A DNA stretch of 64,000 nt. It comes from JANSWY01 sp965243755. Its GTDB lineage: Bacteria > Bacteroidota > Bacteroidia > Cytophagales > Cyclobacteriaceae. The notes beneath the pieces are model-generated. The model did no database searches, had not been told where the DNA came from, and was given only the letters and a program-made list of their open reading frames with translations. The translations under genes were made by a program, and so were the position numbers. The stretch's first letter is position 1, and each line of letters starts with the position of its first letter. The stretch spans positions 186,001 through 250,000 of the forward strand of contig CBDEVW010000002.1 of assembly GCA_965243755.1 (NCBI GenBank). Reading direction: 5' to 3'. Below are positions 61,391 to 64,000 of the stretch, piece after piece.

Positions 61391-64000
61391 ATGTTACAAC
61401 CTCCTAAATCCTGGTTGAAGTTTCTTCGGTGGTACTGTAAAACAGAGTTCATTGAAGAGATAGAAGGTGATTTGATTGAACTCTTTGAGAAAAGAGCCCT
61501 CCAATCTCCCACATCTGCTAAAAGAAAGTTCATGTGGGATGTTGTCAAATCCATTCGCTGGGTCAATTTGAAAAAACACAAAATAAAAAACACCACTATG
61601 TACGCATTAGCCAATTATTTAAAAATTTACTTCAGAAGATTTCGAAGAGGGGTATTACACTATTCAGTCAATGTGCTGGGTTTAGTGTTGGGATTTACAG
61701 TCCTCACCTATGTACTACTGTACAGTAATGATGAACTAACTATTGATGGTTATCATCAAAAAGCTGACAGGATATATCGTGTCATTGAAAAAAGTGAAAC
61801 CCAGGATGGGGTCAAATATTATTCTTCAGTTGCAAACCCGTTGGCAGCTGCATTGAAGGCTGATTTCCCAGAAGTAGTGGAAACCGCTAATATGTTTTAC
61901 TTCGGTTCTGCCACTCATATTTACAAAGAGAACAGGATTGCCAACCGTAATTACGCCATTGTAACTAATGGGATATTTAATATTTGGGACACAGAAGTCA
62001 TCAACGGTAATCCTCTAAAGGAATTTCAGGGCCCTGCTGCAGTAGTACTTACCTCAGAATTTGCAAAAAGATTGTTTGGTGAGGAAAACCCAGTAGGCAA
62101 AGTTGTGGAGAGCAAAATGGGTAATTGTGAAGTACTTGCTGTAATTGAAGACTTACCAAAAAACGCGACTTTCCAGTTTGATATATTTTATGTGACGGAT
62201 CTTTCTCGCTGGAATCAACGCTTTCAAGGGTTTTTAACTTCATGGGACACCCATTTTATGAATGTTTGGGTTTTGTTTCGAGAGGGAACCGGGCCGGAAG
62301 ACATTCAACCAAAATTGGATCAGTTCCTATCAAAATACCTGGATGAAAGCCTTAGTAAGGAACACCAGCTTAGCTTTCAAAATATACAAGACATTCACTT
62401 AAAATCTGGTCACCTCGACAGTGCCGGGGGAGACTTGATCCAGGCAATTCCTTATAGTGATATGGATTTTATTCAAATCATATTAATCATTGGAGCCTCA
62501 GTCATCATTATTGCTGCATTGAATTACATCAATCTTTCTTCTGTTCAGGCGCTAAAAAGATCTATTGAAGCCGGCATCAGAAAAGTAAATGGAGCAACAA
62601 CGGGTCAATTGAAAGTTCAATTATATTTAGAAACACTATTCACGCTGATTATCAGTGGCGTGATTACAACAACTCTCGTAATATTATTACTGCCATATTT
62701 CAACCTATTAACCGGTAAAAGCCTAATAATCTACGACTTAATTAATTTAAATCTTTTTAACTACATTTTAGTTGCTTTTATAACAATCTGGTTGATTTCT
62801 GGTTTGTTGCCAGCCCTTTATTACGGCAAATTAGACAGAGGCCTGATGATGACTAAAAATGTGTTTGCTGGCAAGGGTGATAGCCTGCGTAAAGGGTTCA
62901 TTTTTCTACAATATGCCATTTCTATGATATTGATCATTGGTGTAATTGTACTCTATAATCAGCTGGAATACATTCAGAACAAAAACCTGGGATTTAACAA
63001 TAGCAACCTTATTACCCTTGACATCAACAGTCGAAAAGCGAGGGTGGGATTTCAAGGAATTAAAAACGGAATCCTGAGTCACCCTGCAGTAGAAAATGTC
63101 ACCGTTACTTCAAGGTTACCCGGAGAATGGAAACAACTTCCAATAGCATCCATAAAAACCAGTGCTGCATCCGAGCCAGTAGGTGCAACACACTACGGAA
63201 TGGATAAAGATGGCTTAGAAACCTATGGTATTTCACTTATTGATGGAAAAAACTTTTCGGGTAACGCTGCTTCAGATAGCCTTAAAGTCATTTTAAATGA
63301 AACAGCCGTTAATCAGTTGGGGCTGAAAAACCCAATAGGACAAACCGTTTGGATTGAAGAAGACACATTGAGTAAGTTTCAGGTAATTGGTGTGGTAAAA
63401 GACTTTCATTTTGAATCTTTGTATGAACCAATAAAACCAGCATTCATTACCAGCTGGAATAATCCCATTTTACCTATCGATTATTACGTCGTGCGGTATA
63501 ACGGAGACCCTAAAGAAGTCCTGAGTCATATTGAAAAGGTAAACTCAGAGTTTGACCCTGAAACACCTCCTGAATTTCACTTTCTAGATGAGCAGTGGAA
63601 AAGGTATTATGTCGCTGATCAAACAAGGGGAACATTTATTTTAATTGCAGCGGTGCTCTCCATATTGATTTCAATAATAGGGCTATTTGGAATGATCCAC
63701 TACACCGTGGAGCGGCGGACAAAAGAAGTCGGGATAAGAAAAGTGATTGGAGCATCAGTCCCTGCACTCATTAAATTGTTAGTTAAAGACTATGTCATAT
63801 TGCTGGCAATGGCGATGGTTGTATCAGGGCCAATCGCCTGGTTTTTCCTGGAAGAATGGTTGTCATCATTTGCCTTCAGGATATCTCTCAATCTGTGGGT
63901 TTTTATTTCAGCGTTTTTGTTAGTTCTGACTGTCAGTGGCGTAACCGTAATGTCTAAAATATACCGGTTGGCCAAATCAAACCCAGCTATGTCATTGCGA
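61391..64000 (+). CDS. FtsX-family ABC permease with N-terminal prefix domain, cut by window edge
   Basis: An open frame of 870 codons that runs off the right edge. The first 90 residues (MLQPPKSWLKFLRWYCKTEF, IEEIEGDLIELFEKR) are the permease prefix domain 2 found in PadR-linked transporters. Then come a first membrane helix, a MacB-like periplasmic domain (GYHQKADRIYRVIEKSE), three helices with SIEAGIRKVNGATTGQL, a second periplasmic domain and ERRTKEVGIRKVIGASVPAL with the last helices. The frame is intact. Very few residues seem to be missing. It is probably under PadR control; the ATPase partner is not in view. Confidence 0.9.
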   Translation, partial: MLQPPKSWLKFLRWYCKTEFIEEIEGDLIELFEKRALQSPTSAKRKFMWDVVKSIRWVNLKKHKIKNTTMYALANYLKIYFRRFRRGVLHYSVNVLGLVLGFTVLTYVLLYSNDELTIDGYHQKADRIYRVIEKSETQDGVKYYSSVANPLAAALKADFPEVVETANMFYFGSATHIYKENRIANRNYAIVTNGIFNIWDTEVINGNPLKEFQGPAAVVLTSEFAKRLFGEENPVGKVVESKMGNCEVLAVIEDLPKNATFQFDIFYVTDLSRWNQRFQGFLTSWDTHFMNVWVLFREGTGPEDIQPKLDQFLSKYLDESLSKEHQLSFQNIQDIHLKSGHLDSAGGDLIQAIPYSDMDFIQIILIIGASVIIIAALNYINLSSVQALKRSIEAGIRKVNGATTGQLKVQLYLETLFTLIISGVITTTLVILLLPYFNLLTGKSLIIYDLINLNLFNYILVAFITIWLISGLLPALYYGKLDRGLMMTKNVFAGKGDSLRKGFIFLQYAISMILIIGVIVLYNQLEYIQNKNLGFNNSNLITLDINSRKARVGFQGIKNGILSHPAVENVTVTSRLPGEWKQLPIASIKTSAASEPVGATHYGMDKDGLETYGISLIDGKNFSGNAASDSLKVILNETAVNQLGLKNPIGQTVWIEEDTLSKFQVIGVVKDFHFESLYEPIKPAFITSWNNPILPIDYYVVRYNGDPKEVLSHIEKVNSEFDPETPPEFHFLDEQWKRYYVADQTRGTFILIAAVLSILISIIGLFGMIHYTVERRTKEVGIRKVIGASVPALIKLLVKDYVILLAMAMVVSGPIAWFFLEEWLSSFAFRISLNLWVFISAFLLVLTVSGVTVMSKIYRLAKSNPAMSLR

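Overview
The window is chromosomal DNA of a Bacteroidota bacterium, most likely a marine-type member of the Cytophagales (inference from gene families). Pointers are Bacteroidota promoters of the TTTG-N19-TAnnTTTG type (clear before rpmE2 at 8896 and before an ECF sigma gene at 37734), PD40-OmpA proteins, a Wzi/RemB-like outer-membrane barrel, DUF4494, DUF6702 and DUF6150 proteins, FtsX-type permeases encoded without an ATPase, and moderately AT-rich sequence. No phage, transposon, CRISPR array, rRNA or tRNA was recognised.

Layout. (1) 1-8.8 kb, minus strand: a close-packed run, read from 8811 down, of a RemB/Wzi-like barrel, an MsbA-like ABC exporter, a small membrane protein, phosphoheptose isomerase GmhA, the ComM/YifB AAA+ protein, a membrane-anchored neutral-ceramidase-like protein, a D-threonine-aldolase-like PLP enzyme and the start of a family 3 glycosidase. 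The theme is envelope and surface glycan. (2) 8.9-14.3 kb, plus strand: ribosomal protein L31 type B, a GlmU-like protein, DNA polymerase III delta prime, hydroxymethylbilane synthase, a lipoprotein peptidyl-prolyl isomerase and an RmlD-like reductase. From 8.5 to 14.0 kb all long genes except L31 are broken by single-base indels (ten in total), mostly in short homopolymers. Each repairs to a full-length protein, so I read this as a patch of poor sequence, not decay. (3) 14.3-37.5 kb, mainly minus strand: AsmA-like protein, lipoprotein, aldehyde dehydrogenase, two OmpA-family proteins, M23 peptidase, DsbD, M20 dipeptidase, a 1672-residue secreted protein of unknown function with a 14-residue repeat, PrmA, a DUF6150 protein, TpiA and UvrA. 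One transglutaminase-like protein is on the plus strand.

(4) 37.8-48.7 kb, plus strand: ECF sigma factor with a small partner, endonuclease III, DUF6702/HupE/M1 peptidase cluster, three secreted proteins of unknown role, an AT-rich M23 lipoprotein, a newly noticed 41-codon ORF with its own terminator (46223-46348, minus) and an FtsX-family permease. (5) 48.8-64 kb: YaaA, 2'-5' RNA ligase-like protein, a metzincin protease, a TetR/SDR pair with shared operator-like sequence, LiaF-like protein, DUF427, a second ECF sigma factor divergent from a DUF6249 gene with mirror-image ECF-type promoters, a nitrilase, a K+ channel with an RCK domain, DUF4494, an L-type lectin, and a PadR regulator with a perfect 15-bp inverted repeat over its promoter, followed by an FtsX permease that runs off the window.

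The least explained items are the 41-codon ORF, the 1672-residue repeat protein, the two ECF-promoter-like sites facing apart, and the indel cluster.
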